NCBI RefSeq assembly: GCF_000478605.2 | Contig: NZ_ASHX02000001.1 | Span: forward strand, 6,029,001 to 6,093,000 | Length of the DNA: 64,000 nucleotides | From: Streptomyces thermolilacinus SPC6 | GTDB taxonomy: Bacteria > Actinomycetota > Actinomycetes > Streptomycetales > Streptomycetaceae | Direction of reading: 5' to 3' | The notes under the pieces: model-generated | The model's database searches: none | Seen by the model: only the letters and a program-made list of their open reading frames with translations | Told to the model about the DNA's origin: nothing | Shown: positions 49,081-57,570 of the stretch, piece by piece | How positions within the stretch are numbered: position 1 is the stretch's first letter | How the letters are laid out: each line of letters starts with the position of its first letter | Made by a program: the position numbers and the translations under genes

Positions 49081-50277
49081 TCAGCGGTCGTCGCCGGTCG
49101 CCTCACGGTGGGTCAGGTTGGCGCCCGAGCGCGGGTCGAAGACATGCATGTGGGAGGTGTCGACGTACAGCTCCGCCGGGCTGCCCTCCCGCACCCGCGT
49201 CCCCGTGCTCAGCCGGGTGACGATCTGGTGCCCGCCGCCCCCCGTCTCGGCCGCCCCGGAGTCCGCCGCCAGCTCCGCGAGGTCCGCGCTGTCGGCCGGC
49301 TCCCAGCCCTCCTCCGTGAAGTGGGCGAACACGTCGGAGCCCAGCGACTCCACGACGTCCACCATCGCGGTGAACCGGGCGCCCGGCAGCTCCGGGTCGA
49401 CCAGTGCCGCGTCCTCGAACGCCTCCGGCCGCAGACCCACGATCAGGTCCCGCGCCGCCCCGGCCGCCTCCAGCCGCCCGCGTACCCCCGCGTCCAGCGG
49501 CAGGTCCCCGACCACGGTCCGCAGCATCCCCTCCTCCAGCGTGGCGTGGAGGAAGTTCATGGCGGGCGACCCGATGAACCCGGCCACGAACAGGTTGCGC
49601 GGCTGGTCGTACAGGTGCTGGGGGGTGCCGACCTGCTGGACGACCCCGCCGCGCATCACCACCACCCGGTCCCCGAGCGTCATCGCCTCGGTCTGATCGT
49701 GCGTCACGTACACGGTGGTCGTGCCGAGCCGCTGCTGGAGCCGGGAGATCTGGGTGCGCATCTGCACCCGCAGTTTCGCGTCCAGGTTGGACAGCGGCTC
49801 GTCCATCAGGAACGCCTTGGGATCACGGACGATGGCGCGGCCCATGGCGACCCGCTGCCGCTGGCCGCCCGACAGGTTCGCCGGTTTGCGGTCCAGGTGG
49901 TCGGTCAGGTCGAGGATGCGCGCGGCCTCCTCGACCTTCTCGCGGACGACCGCCTTGTCGGTCTTCGCCAGGCGCAGCGCGAAGCCCATGTTGTCCCGTA
50001 CGGTCATGTGCGGGTAGAGGGCGTAGCTCTGGAACACCATGGCGATGTCGCGGTCCTTGGGCGCCTTGTCGTTGACGACCTGCCCGTCGATGCGGAGCGT
50101 GCCCTCGGTGATGTCCTCCAGGCCCGCGATCATGTTGAGGGTGGTGGACTTCCCGCAGCCGGACGGGCCCACGAGGATGACGAACTCGCCGTCGGCGACG
50201 GTCAGGTCCACGTCCCGCACGGCCACGGCACCGTCCGGGTACCTCTTGGTGATGCCCTCGAGAACGATCTCGGCCAC
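49081..50277 (-). CDS. sugC: Sugar ABC transporter ATPase (SugC/MsiK-like)
   Basis: This 398-residue ATPase has Walker A GPSGCGKST, signature LSGGQRQRV, Walker B AFLMDEPLSNLD and the switch His in YVTHDQTEAM. The C-terminal MalK-type regulatory domain (about 240-398) contains GLRPEAFEDA. Here the ATPase is encoded inside the importer operon, in contrast to the shared MsiK that serves most Streptomyces sugar importers. It is the last gene of the four. Start GTG 50277; a Gly-rich insertion (AETGGGGHQ) near 350 is unusual. Confidence 0.92.
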   Translation of the reverse strand: MAEIVLEGITKRYPDGAVAVRDVDLTVADGEFVILVGPSGCGKSTTLNMIAGLEDITEGTLRIDGQVVNDKAPKDRDIAMVFQSYALYPHMTVRDNMGFALRLAKTDKAVVREKVEEAARILDLTDHLDRKPANLSGGQRQRVAMGRAIVRDPKAFLMDEPLSNLDAKLRVQMRTQISRLQQRLGTTTVYVTHDQTEAMTLGDRVVVMRGGVVQQVGTPQHLYDQPRNLFVAGFIGSPAMNFLHATLEEGMLRTVVGDLPLDAGVRGRLEAAGAARDLIVGLRPEAFEDAALVDPELPGARFTAMVDVVESLGSDVFAHFTEEGWEPADSADLAELAADSGAAETGGGGHQIVTRLSTGTRVREGSPAELYVDTSHMHVFDPRSGANLTHREATGDDR

Positions 50278-50328
50278 TGTCGGTGCTCCTTGGAGGGAAT
50301 GCCGTAGGGGAGGGGGAGGGGCCGCCGG

Positions 50329-51162
50329 TCAGCCCTTGACGGCGCCCGAGGTCAGTCCGGCGACGATGCGCCGCTGGAACAGCAGCACGAAGACGATGAT
50401 CGGCACGGTGATCACCATCGCGGCGGCGGCGATCGACCCGGTCGGCTCCTGGAACTGGCTGCTGCCGGTGAAGAACGCGATCGCCGCCGGTACCGTCCGC
50501 GCCGACTGCGTGGAGGTGAGGGAGATCGCGAAGAGGAAGTCGTTCCAGCAGAAGATGAAGACGAGGATCGCCGTGGTGAACACGCCGGGCGCCGCCAGCG
50601 GCGCGATCACCAGCCGGAACGCCTGCGCCGGGGTCGCCCCGTCCACCTTCGCCGCCTTCTCCAGGTCCCAGGGGATCTCCCGGAAGAACGCCGACAGCGT
50701 GTAGATCGCCAGCGGCAGCGAGAACGTCATGTACGGCAGGATCAGCCCCGGCCACGTGTCGAACAGGCCGAGCGCCCGCTCGATGTCGAACAGCGGCGAC
50801 ACGAGCGAGATCGGCGGGAACATCGCGATCAGCAGCGAGAGCCCGATCAGCAGCCGCTTGCCCGGAAAGCGCAGCCGCGCGACCGCGTAAGCGGCCATCG
50901 TGCCCAGCACCACGGCGATGACGGTGGCGATCGACGCGATGCCGATCGAGTTGACCAGCGCCCGGGTGAACTCGGACGTCTCGAAGATGCCCCGGTAGTT
51001 CTCCCAGGTCCACCTGGTCGGGAAGAAGTTGCCGTCCGTGAGCGTGGACGGGTGCTTGAAGGACAGCGCCGCGATCCACCACACCGGGAACAGCGCGTAC
51101 GCGACGACGACGATGTTGGCGACCGTCCACCCGGTCAGATGACGTTTCCCCGCACCGGCCAT
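50329..51162 (-). CDS. sugB: Sugar ABC transporter permease (SugB-like)
   Basis: This 277-residue inner membrane permease has six helices. The EAA loop EKAAKVDGATPAQAFRLVIAP contacts the ATPase. Its first codon overlaps the stop of the preceding permease gene by one base, so translation is coupled. The order SBP-permease-permease-ATPase equals LpqY-SugA-SugB-SugC of mycobacteria. Confidence 0.92.
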   Translation of the reverse strand: MAGAGKRHLTGWTVANIVVVAYALFPVWWIAALSFKHPSTLTDGNFFPTRWTWENYRGIFETSEFTRALVNSIGIASIATVIAVVLGTMAAYAVARLRFPGKRLLIGLSLLIAMFPPISLVSPLFDIERALGLFDTWPGLILPYMTFSLPLAIYTLSAFFREIPWDLEKAAKVDGATPAQAFRLVIAPLAAPGVFTTAILVFIFCWNDFLFAISLTSTQSARTVPAAIAFFTGSSQFQEPTGSIAAAAMVITVPIIVFVLLFQRRIVAGLTSGAVKG

Positions 51163-52109
51163 CAGCGGCCACCCTCTTCGGCTCCGGGGGCGGCCGCCCC
51201 GAACAGCTTGACGAACGCGAAGGCGATCAGCGCCACACAGAGGAAGATCAGCACGGAGACCGCCGACCCGATGCCGAGGTTGAGCGCGGTGAACAGGTTG
51301 TCGTAGCCGAGGATCGACACCGAGCCGGTGCCGTGCGCACCCGCAGTCAGCACATAGATGCTGTCGAAGACCCGGAACGCGTCGAGGGTGCGGAACAGCA
51401 GCGCCACCAGGATCGCCGGCTTCATCAGCGGCAGCGTCACCCGGGTGAACCGCTGCCAGCCGCCCGCCCCGTCCACCATCGCCGCCCGCAGCGTCTCCTC
51501 CGGCACCAGCGCCAGACCGGCGAGCAGCAGCAGCGCCATGAACGGCGTCGTCTTCCACACCTCCGCCAGGATGATCAGCCCCAGCGCGGGCCACTGCTCC
51601 GTCAGCGGTGCCTCACCGGCCGGGAGCAGCGCGGCGAGATAGCCGGTGCCGGGCGTCCAGGCGTACTGCCAGGAGAACGCGGCGACGACGGTGACGATGC
51701 CGTACGGCACGAGGACCGCCGTACGGACCGTGCCCCGGCCGACGATCGTGCGGTGCATCACCATGGCGAGCGCCATCCCGAGCACCAGCTCGATCGCGAC
51801 GGACACGACGGTGATCAGCACCGTCACCCCGAACGCCTCCCACCAGAACGGCGACGACAGGACCGCCGCGTAGTTGCTCAGCCCGACGAACTCGGCGCGG
51901 GCGGGGAAGCGCAGGTCGTAGCGCTGGAGCGACAGGTAGATGGCATAGCCGATCGGGTACGCGGTCACCGCCGCCATCACCAGGACGGCGGGCGCGCACA
52001 GCAGCCAGCCGAGCCGGCGCTCCTGCCGGGCGCCCTCGGAGAGCCGCGCGTCCACCGCGGCCGTGTCCACGGCGCGGCTGCCGCCCTGTTCCGCCGTCGC
52101 GCGTTTCAC
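51162..52109 (-). CDS. sugA: Sugar ABC transporter permease (SugA-like)
   Basis: This 315-residue permease has about six helices after a charged 30-residue cytoplasmic head. The EAA-like loop is LRAAMVDGAGGWQRFTRVTLP. The GTG at 52109 overlaps the stop of the solute-binding protein gene in a GTGA arrangement, marking a tight operon. Confidence 0.9.
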   Translation of the reverse strand: MKRATAEQGGSRAVDTAAVDARLSEGARQERRLGWLLCAPAVLVMAAVTAYPIGYAIYLSLQRYDLRFPARAEFVGLSNYAAVLSSPFWWEAFGVTVLITVVSVAIELVLGMALAMVMHRTIVGRGTVRTAVLVPYGIVTVVAAFSWQYAWTPGTGYLAALLPAGEAPLTEQWPALGLIILAEVWKTTPFMALLLLAGLALVPEETLRAAMVDGAGGWQRFTRVTLPLMKPAILVALLFRTLDAFRVFDSIYVLTAGAHGTGSVSILGYDNLFTALNLGIGSAVSVLIFLCVALIAFAFVKLFGAAAPGAEEGGR

Positions 52110-53674
52110 GGGATCAGCCCCTTCGACTGGAGGGCGTCCTCGATCTGGCCCGCGATCGTGTCCACGGACCGGCGCGGATCGATCGCCGAGGGCGGGGACA
52201 GCGTGTGGGCGATGACGATGGACACGTTCTGGTAGGCGGGGGTCTGGGGGCGGACGCTCGCGTTCTCCAGCGCCTGGTAGATCGCGTCGGCGAACGGGTA
52301 GTTCTTGACGAACTCCTTGTCGGAGTACAGCTCCCGCAGGGTCGGCGGCAGCCCGCCGTTCACGGCCGCCGCGATCTGGTTCTCCCGGTTGCGCAGGCAC
52401 AGCGCCGCCTCGAACGCCTGCCGGGGATGACGGGAGTACGCGCCGACGGCGAGGTCGATCCCCCCGATCGTCGGCCTCGCGGGCCGTGACGCGTCCACCC
52501 TCGGGTACGGCGCCCACCGGAAGTGCTTGAACAGCTCCGGGTTGTTCGCCTTCATCGACGGGTGCACGAACGGGTAGTTGAGCTGGAACGCCGCCGTCCC
52601 GGACTCCATCGCCAGCCGGTTCTGGTCCTCCATCTGGTTCGGCAGCGACGGGTCCGCCGCCGGGGACCTGGCCAGGTTCCGCATGATCGTCGCCGCGCGC
52701 ACGGCGGGCTGCCCCAGGGACGGGCCGGTCGCCCGGGCGTTCAGGATGGAGCCGCCCGCGCTCGCGACGAGCGTGTTGAACCAGACCGTCAGGCCCTCGT
52801 ATTGGGCGCCCTGGATCTCCACGTAGTGCGGCTTGCCCTCGGCGGCCAGGCGGCGCGCGGCGTCCAGCATCTCCGCCCAGGTGCGCGGCGGCCTGTCGAC
52901 CAGGTCGGCGCGGTACCAGAGCAGCTGCGTGTTGGTGTTGTACGGGACCGCGTACAGCCGGTTCTTCCACGTGCCCGTCCGCAGCGGCACCTCCAGGGTG
53001 CCCTCCTCGGCGCGTCGGCGCAGGTCGCCGGTCCACGGAAGGATCCAGCCCGCCTCGGCGAACTCGGCGGCCCAAGTGACGTCGAGGCCCATGACGTCGA
53101 TCGACGTGTCCTCGGCGGCCAGCCGCCGCACCAGCTGCTGCCGCTGTCCGTCGGCCGTGCGCGGCAGCTTGTGGTAAACGATCCGGTAGCGGCCGCCCGC
53201 GTCGCGGGTGCAGTTGCGGGCCGCGGCGGCCAGGGCGCCGGAGTCGTCGGGGAAGTTGTACCAGTTGATGGTGGGCGGCCCGGCCTGCGCGTCGGAGCCG
53301 CAGGCGGCGAGCGGCGAGGCGAGCAGCGGCAGGACGAGCAGCGCCCGCAGCCCGCGTACGGCGCCGCGCCCGCGCCCGCGTCCTGCGCTCGGCCCGCGTC
53401 CTGTGGCCGGCCCGCGTCCTGTGCTCGGCCCGCGTCCTTGGCCGCGCCCCCGCACCAGGCCGCGTACGAGGCCGAGCGTCCGGCCGGCCCCGTCGCCGCC
53501 CGGCAGGTCCCGCCCGTCCGCCCGTCCGCGCCGCGGTGCGTGTTCGCGCCGCGGCGCGCGTTCGTGCGCGGGGCGGTGGTCCGGCGCGGGCTGTCCGGTG
53601 AGCGTCTCCCCGCCGCGCCCACCGGCCCGCACCGGCCGCCGGTGGGCGGCGTCTTCCGGGACCTCTCCTGACAT
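52106..53674 (-). CDS. lpqY: Solute-binding lipoprotein, LpqY (trehalose) type
   Basis: The mature domain (from about residue 126, GSDAQAGPPTINWYNFPDDS) matches M. tuberculosis LpqY closely along its length. Shared blocks include ASIDVMGLDVTWAAEFAEAG (written TSIDVM here), YNTNTQLLWYRADLV, LTVWFNTLVASAGGS and NGGLPPTLRELYS. LpqY binds trehalose. The lipobox is LAAC (about residue 122-125). The 100 residues before the hydrophobic signal are abnormally long and include four RG-rich 18-bp repeats. The start is therefore uncertain: ATG 53674 gives 522 residues, GTG 53455 gives 449. Confidence 0.88.
   Translation of the reverse strand: MSGEVPEDAAHRRPVRAGGRGGETLTGQPAPDHRPAHERAPRREHAPRRGRADGRDLPGGDGAGRTLGLVRGLVRGRGQGRGPSTGRGPATGRGPSAGRGRGRGAVRGLRALLVLPLLASPLAACGSDAQAGPPTINWYNFPDDSGALAAAARNCTRDAGGRYRIVYHKLPRTADGQRQQLVRRLAAEDTSIDVMGLDVTWAAEFAEAGWILPWTGDLRRRAEEGTLEVPLRTGTWKNRLYAVPYNTNTQLLWYRADLVDRPPRTWAEMLDAARRLAAEGKPHYVEIQGAQYEGLTVWFNTLVASAGGSILNARATGPSLGQPAVRAATIMRNLARSPAADPSLPNQMEDQNRLAMESGTAAFQLNYPFVHPSMKANNPELFKHFRWAPYPRVDASRPARPTIGGIDLAVGAYSRHPRQAFEAALCLRNRENQIAAAVNGGLPPTLRELYSDKEFVKNYPFADAIYQALENASVRPQTPAYQNVSIVIAHTLSPPSAIDPRRSVDTIAGQIEDALQSKGLIP
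53375..53446. repeat. Four 18-bp tandem repeats in the lpqY leader region
   Basis: Units CCCGCGTCCTGTGGCCGG and variants start at 53375, 53393, 53411 and 53429. They encode GRGPSTGRGPATGRGPSAGR ahead of the lipoprotein signal. They keep the frame, so they may vary in number between strains. Confidence 0.8.
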
Positions 53675-53789
53675 GGGCCCGACGGTAGGCCGCGCCGCCG
53701 CGCCCGGCCGGGCGGCACGGGCGCCCGCCGCGTACGGCCACCCGACTGGCCGACGCGGACGCCCGCGCGCCGCGCCGCCGACGCGGGTC

Positions 53790-54173
53790 CTATGCGCGGC
53801 CTCCGTCGCCGGGCTCCGCACCGCCGGGCCCGGGGCGGCCGGGCCGGGGCGGGTGTACGCGGACCGGGCCCACCCACAGCAGGCCGCCGCCGCGGGCCGG
53901 GACATCGCGGTGAGTGGCGGCCGGGCGCGGCGCGGGGCGCCCCTGCTGCCGGGCGGACCGGGCGGCGCGCCGGCTGGCCTCGTCGTACGCCGCGCGCCGC
54001 ACCGGGTCGCGCAGCACCTCGTACGCCGCGACGACCTCCCCGAACCGGGCGGCCGCCGCCCGGCGTTCCGGGTCGCCGCGCGCCGGGGCGCTGTCCGGGT
54101 GCAGCGCGCGGACGAGCCCCCGGTACGCCGAGGCGATCTCCCCGGCGCACGCCGTCGGCGCCACGCCCAGCAC
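53790..54173 (-). CDS. J-domain protein (DnaJ-like), start uncertain
   Basis: The frame holds a J-domain: VLGVAPTACAGEIASAYRGL, the HPD tripeptide in RALHPDSAP, and EVVAAYEVLRDPVRRAAYDE. A proline/arginine tail of about 45 residues follows. J-domain proteins stimulate DnaK/Hsp70. The GTG at 54173 is the first standard start, but the conserved PYAVLGV begins two or three codons earlier, where no ATG, GTG or TTG is in frame. Either a CTG near 54203 is used or the 5' end has a small lesion. It follows the RheA-like gene by 73 bp on the same strand. Confidence 0.72.
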   Translation of the reverse strand: MLGVAPTACAGEIASAYRGLVRALHPDSAPARGDPERRAAAARFGEVVAAYEVLRDPVRRAAYDEASRRAARSARQQGRPAPRPAATHRDVPARGGGLLWVGPVRVHPPRPGRPGPGGAEPGDGGRA

Positions 54174-54246
54174 CGCGTACGGTCCCGTCCCGTCGCCACC
54201 TCGCAGCCGTCCGTCCGTACCCCCGCGTCCGCCGGACCCGTGAAGG

Positions 54247-54924
54247 TCAGCCGAGGGAACGCCGGTCGTGGTCGCTGGCCCGGCGCAGCTCGTCCGTCCG
54301 CCGCGCCACGTCCTCCACCCGCGCCGCCAGCTCCGGGTGCCGCCCCCGCAGGTGCGGGCCCGTGTCGGCGAGCGGGCCGATCAGACCGGCCGCGTCGTCC
54401 CCGGCGAGCGCCTCCGCCAGCCGCCCGATCGGCGTGCGTGCCTGCCGGGCGAGGTCGTCGAGCGCCGTGATCTGCCCGGCCAGCTGCCGCAGGTCCGCCG
54501 CGTGCCGCCGCGCCCAGGCGCTCACCGACCGGTCGGCCGCGCGCCGGTCACGGGTCGCCTTGACCCGCTGGTCGCCCGTCGTGCCGCGCTCGCCGTCGGG
54601 CCGCAGGCGCAGATAGCGGCGCTCGGCCGCCTGCCGGCTGGCAACGCCGAGCGGCCCGGCCAGGTCGGCCCAGCTGGCGCCGGCCGCGCGGGCCGCCTCG
54701 ATGAGCGCGGGCTCCCAGTCCGACAGGCGCTGCCGCACCTCCCTGAGCAGCAGCAGCGCCGCGAGGGTGTCCTCGGCGGCGGAGGGCTCCGGCCGCTGCC
54801 CGTCCGCCGGGGCCTCGTGCGCCGCGCGGATCGCCTCCCCGATGGTGCTCAGCGCCGCCGCGGCGGCGACGAACGAGCCGGGGGCCGGCGGTGAGTGCGG
54901 CGTCGGCTGCTCGGCTTCGCTCAC
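54247..54924 (-). CDS. rheA: HSP18 transcriptional repressor (RheA-like)
   Basis: This 225-residue soluble protein has an HTH-like segment (ASWADLAGPLGVASRQAAER, about 85-105), then a basic and helical C-half (about 115-225). It is divergent from hsp18, with an exact RheA-type operator between them. RheA of S. albus is a heat-sensing autorepressor of hsp18; length and context match it. The temperature response would lie in the protein itself. The assignment rests on context, size and operator. Confidence 0.82.
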   Translation of the reverse strand: MSEAEQPTPHSPPAPGSFVAAAAALSTIGEAIRAAHEAPADGQRPEPSAAEDTLAALLLLREVRQRLSDWEPALIEAARAAGASWADLAGPLGVASRQAAERRYLRLRPDGERGTTGDQRVKATRDRRAADRSVSAWARRHAADLRQLAGQITALDDLARQARTPIGRLAEALAGDDAAGLIGPLADTGPHLRGRHPELAARVEDVARRTDELRRASDHDRRSLG

Positions 54925-54974
54925 AGGGCCTCCTCACGCGGATCGGTGGTCGTCGTATCGATGACATAAGGGAT

Positions 54975-54993
54975 TGTCATCGTTCCGATGACA
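54975..54993. promoter_or_regulatory. RheA operator, TGTCATC-N5-GATGACA
   Basis: TGTCATCGTTCCGATGACA at 54975-54993 matches exactly the operator described for S. albus RheA (7-5-7). An extra half-site GATGACA is at 54960-54966. The rheA and hsp18 starts are 50 and 64 bp away. Confidence 0.88.
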
Positions 54994-55057
54994 TGTTACA
55001 ACGGGAGACAGGTGACCGCATTGGCATGAAGTGCCGAGTCGATGGAGGTGTCCGACG

Positions 55058-55498
55058 ATGTTGATGCGCACCGACCCGTTCCAGGAGTTCGACCGGATCG
55101 CCCAGCGGCTCCTCGGCACGTCCGGCACGTGGTCGCGGCCGACCGCGATGCCGATGGACGCGTACCGCGAGGGCGACGAGTACGTGATCGCCTTCGACCT
55201 GCCCGGCGTGGACCCGGACGCCATCGACGTGGACGTCGAGCGGAACATGCTGACGGTGAAGGCCGAGCGCAGGCCGCAGACGAAGGCCGGGGACGTGCAG
55301 ATGGAGCTGTCCGAACGGCCCCTGGGCCTCTTCTCCCGCCAGGTGATGCTGGCCGATACCCTCGATGTGGAGAACATCAAGGGCGACTACGACGCGGGTG
55401 TCCTGACCCTGCGCATCCCGATCGCCGAACGCGCCAAGCCGCGCAAGATCGCCATCAGCGCCACCGGCGAGGGCTCGCGCAAGGAACTCGACAGCTGA
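55058..55498 (+). CDS. hsp18: Small heat shock protein Hsp18 (alpha-crystallin)
   Basis: The 146-residue holdase has the alpha-crystallin core from MDAYREGDEYVIAFDLPGVD to GVLTLRIPIAERAKPRKIAI. A variable N-terminus begins TDPFQEFDRIAQRLL. It binds unfolding proteins under heat stress. GGAGG at 55044-55048 precedes the ATG. Expression should be released from the RheA operator on heating. Two DUF2267 genes follow in the same direction. Confidence 0.95.
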   Translation: MLMRTDPFQEFDRIAQRLLGTSGTWSRPTAMPMDAYREGDEYVIAFDLPGVDPDAIDVDVERNMLTVKAERRPQTKAGDVQMELSERPLGLFSRQVMLADTLDVENIKGDYDAGVLTLRIPIAERAKPRKIAISATGEGSRKELDS

Positions 55499-55577
55499 TC
55501 CACAACTGAGGGACCCCGCTCGCAGCGCGACCGGAGGGCGGACGCCCCCGCCCTCCGCCGGCCGGAAGGGGCGCGTG

Positions 55578-55973
55578 ATGCAGATGTCATGGGAGCCGTT
55601 CCTGGACGCCGTCCGCGAGCGCGGCGAGTACGCCTCGCGGCACGAGGCGGAGCGCGCGGCCAGAGTGGTCCTGGCGCTCCTCGGCGCGCACCTCGTCGGC
55701 GAGGTACGGGCCGAGCTGGCCGCCCGGCTGCCGGAGACGTTCGAACTGATCCTGCTCAATCCCCTCCAGGCCGCCGAGCCGCTCTCCCCGGAGCGGTTCG
55801 TCCGCGCCACCGCGGCGTGGATCGAGGGAGCCACCGAGGAGACCGCCAAGTGGGACGTCGGCGCCGTGCTGAGCGTCGTCTCCGAGGCCGCGGGCGCCGA
55901 CCTCACGCGCCGGGTCCTCCTCCAGCTCCCTCCGGGGTACGACCTTCTCTTCGGCCGCGCACCGGCGGCCTGA
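55578..55973 (+). CDS. DUF2267 protein 1
   Basis: This 131-residue helical protein has the family features: EPFLDAVRERGEYASRHEAE, AARVVLALLGAHLVGE, LAARLPETFELILLN, and AGADLTRRVLLQLPPGYDLL at the end. DUF2267 proteins are often found in stress-linked actinobacterial clusters, and their biochemical role is unknown. It starts 80 bp after hsp18; the leader has GGAAGGGG. Likely in the heat-shock transcription unit. Confidence 0.85.
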   Translation: MQMSWEPFLDAVRERGEYASRHEAERAARVVLALLGAHLVGEVRAELAARLPETFELILLNPLQAAEPLSPERFVRATAAWIEGATEETAKWDVGAVLSVVSEAAGADLTRRVLLQLPPGYDLLFGRAPAA

Positions 55974-56071
55974 CCACCTTCGACCCACCAGACAACCGCC
56001 GACCACCAGACAACCGCAGACCGACGCACGGCCGTCCCGGCGTGGCGGCCGGGGAGGAAAGGCTTTCCAGC

Positions 56072-56467
56072 ATGACGTGGCAGGAACTCGTGGACCGCAT
56101 CCGCACCGCCGGCCGCTACGACTCCGACGCGGAGGCGGAACGCGTCCTGCGGGCCGTGCTGAGGGTGCTGGGCGCCCACGTCATCGGCGACGAACGCTGT
56201 GAACTCGTACGGCTCCTGCCCGCCGAGGCGGGCGCCCTCCTCGCCGCGCAGATCCCGGTGACCGAACCCGTCACGGCGCCCGAGTTCGTGGAGCGCGTCG
56301 CCCTCGGACTGGTGCTCACCCCGGCCGAGGCCCGATGGGCCACCTCCACGGTCCTGACCGTCGTGGGGGCGTACGTCGGCGACGACCTCACCCGGCGCAT
56401 CCTCGCCGGCCTGCCGCGCGGCTACGCCCTCCTGTTCGGCCTCGCCGACCTCGCCCCGGCCGCCTGA
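56072..56467 (+). CDS. DUF2267 protein 2
   Basis: This 131-residue paralogue of the preceding protein has the same order: ELVDRIRTAGRYDSDAEAER, AVLRVLGAHVIGDERCELVR, LLPAEAGALL, and YVGDDLTRRILAGLPRGYAL. Identity outside these blocks is low, so the pair diverged long ago or has separate partners. GGGGAGGAAAGG precedes the ATG at 56072. Together the two genes may act as a heterodimer (inference). Confidence 0.85.
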   Translation: MTWQELVDRIRTAGRYDSDAEAERVLRAVLRVLGAHVIGDERCELVRLLPAEAGALLAAQIPVTEPVTAPEFVERVALGLVLTPAEARWATSTVLTVVGAYVGDDLTRRILAGLPRGYALLFGLADLAPAA

Positions 56468-56525
56468 CGGGACCGCGGGACGCGCCGCTCCCGTACCGTC
56501 CTCGCCCCGGCGGCGCGCCGACGCG

Positions 56526-57386
56526 TCAGCCGACGTCCACGACCCTGGCCCACGCGGGGGGCGCGTCCGGCACGTACTCCGGGCCTTCTCCCGCCACGAC
56601 CGCGCCGCGCGCCGCCGCGGGAACAGCCCCACCACCGTCCGGCACGGCGGCCGCGCCTCGGGCCACGGCGTCTGGCCGTCCGTCAGCACCACGACGACGT
56701 CGGGCCGTGGCCGCGCCCGCAACGCCCGGGTGAAGCCGCCGCGCAGGTCGGTGCCCCCTCCGCCGACCAGCGGTATCCCCTCCGCCCGGCACAGCGGGTG
56801 CACGACCCGGGCGGCCGTGCGCGTGGTCCTCTCCCGCACCCGGCCCACAGGCCGCCGGGCGGACCGCCGCGCCCAGCAGGTCCCGCCAGGGCTGCGGCGG
56901 GTGGAACGCCTTCGCCGCCCACCGCAGCCACGGCCGCGGGGCGTTGCCAGGCCGCCCGGTGATGCCCCGCGCCAACCGGAACCGGACGGCGTCCTGCTCC
57001 TGCGCGCTCGGCCCACGCGGGCGCGGTCCGGGCGACGAGGTGCACCGTTCCCGGCCCGGTGTCGTACCGGGCCGGCGCCACGGTCAGTCCCGGGCGCAGG
57101 AGCCCGTCGGGCGCGATCCTCGGCAGGTGCCGGCGCAGCAGGTCGGGCGCCAGGTGGCGGAGGTCGTCCCGGACGCGGGCCGCGATGTCCCGGCGGTGCG
57201 TACGTGCCAAGGAGCGCGGGTCGGGAGCGACGTCGAAGCGCGCGGCGGCGCACGCCCCGCCCAGTCGCCGGTGCGACGGCGGGCGGTGGCGGTCTCGATC
57301 ATGGAGGGCGGCACGGCGTACTCGCGCACGCGCAGCCACAGGGAGCGGCGGGAATTCCCGTTCGCGGTCGTGGTGGGCATCAGCAC
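56526..57386 (-). pseudogene. Decayed fusion of a conserved hypothetical gene and a VWA-type gene
   Basis: Conserved pieces lie in different frames. The first is LWLRVREYAVPPSMIETATA (frame starting at 57386). The next frame has ACAAARFDVAPDPRSL and RDDLRHLAPDLLRRHLPRI. A third has QDAVRFRLARGITGRPGNAP and HPPQPWRDLLGAAVR. Another has ARVVHPLCRAEG, GGGGTDLRGGF and DVVVVLTDGQTPWPEARPP. The end (GPEYVPDAPPAWARVVDVG, stop 56526) is back in the third frame. One base is missing from a G-run at about 57255-57258. The middle of the VWA protein, including its DxSxS metal site, is absent. Dead gene(s). Confidence 0.75.
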
Positions 57387-57570
57387 TCACCTTGCGCGGA
57401 CGGGACCCCCGATCTCTGGACACGTTCGGTCGTCATCGCGGAGATCGTAAACGCCCGTCCGATGAGGTGTCAGATGATTTATGTTCATCGGAGTGCTCGG
57501 TTGTTCGATGCGTTCGACGCTTTCGACGGGTTTCGGGCACCGAGTGCGGCATCACGGGAGGGGACGAGGC

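Noticed and set aside
52106..54199. Full 697-aa version of the solute-binding protein
   Set aside because: Its first 175 residues cover the J-domain gene in another frame and are Arg-rich; the lipoprotein signal lies much later.
54977..57253. 758-aa minus-strand frame over hsp18, DUF2267 genes and the decayed locus
   Set aside because: Only its first 100 residues include true VWA fragments; the rest is antisense to three real genes.
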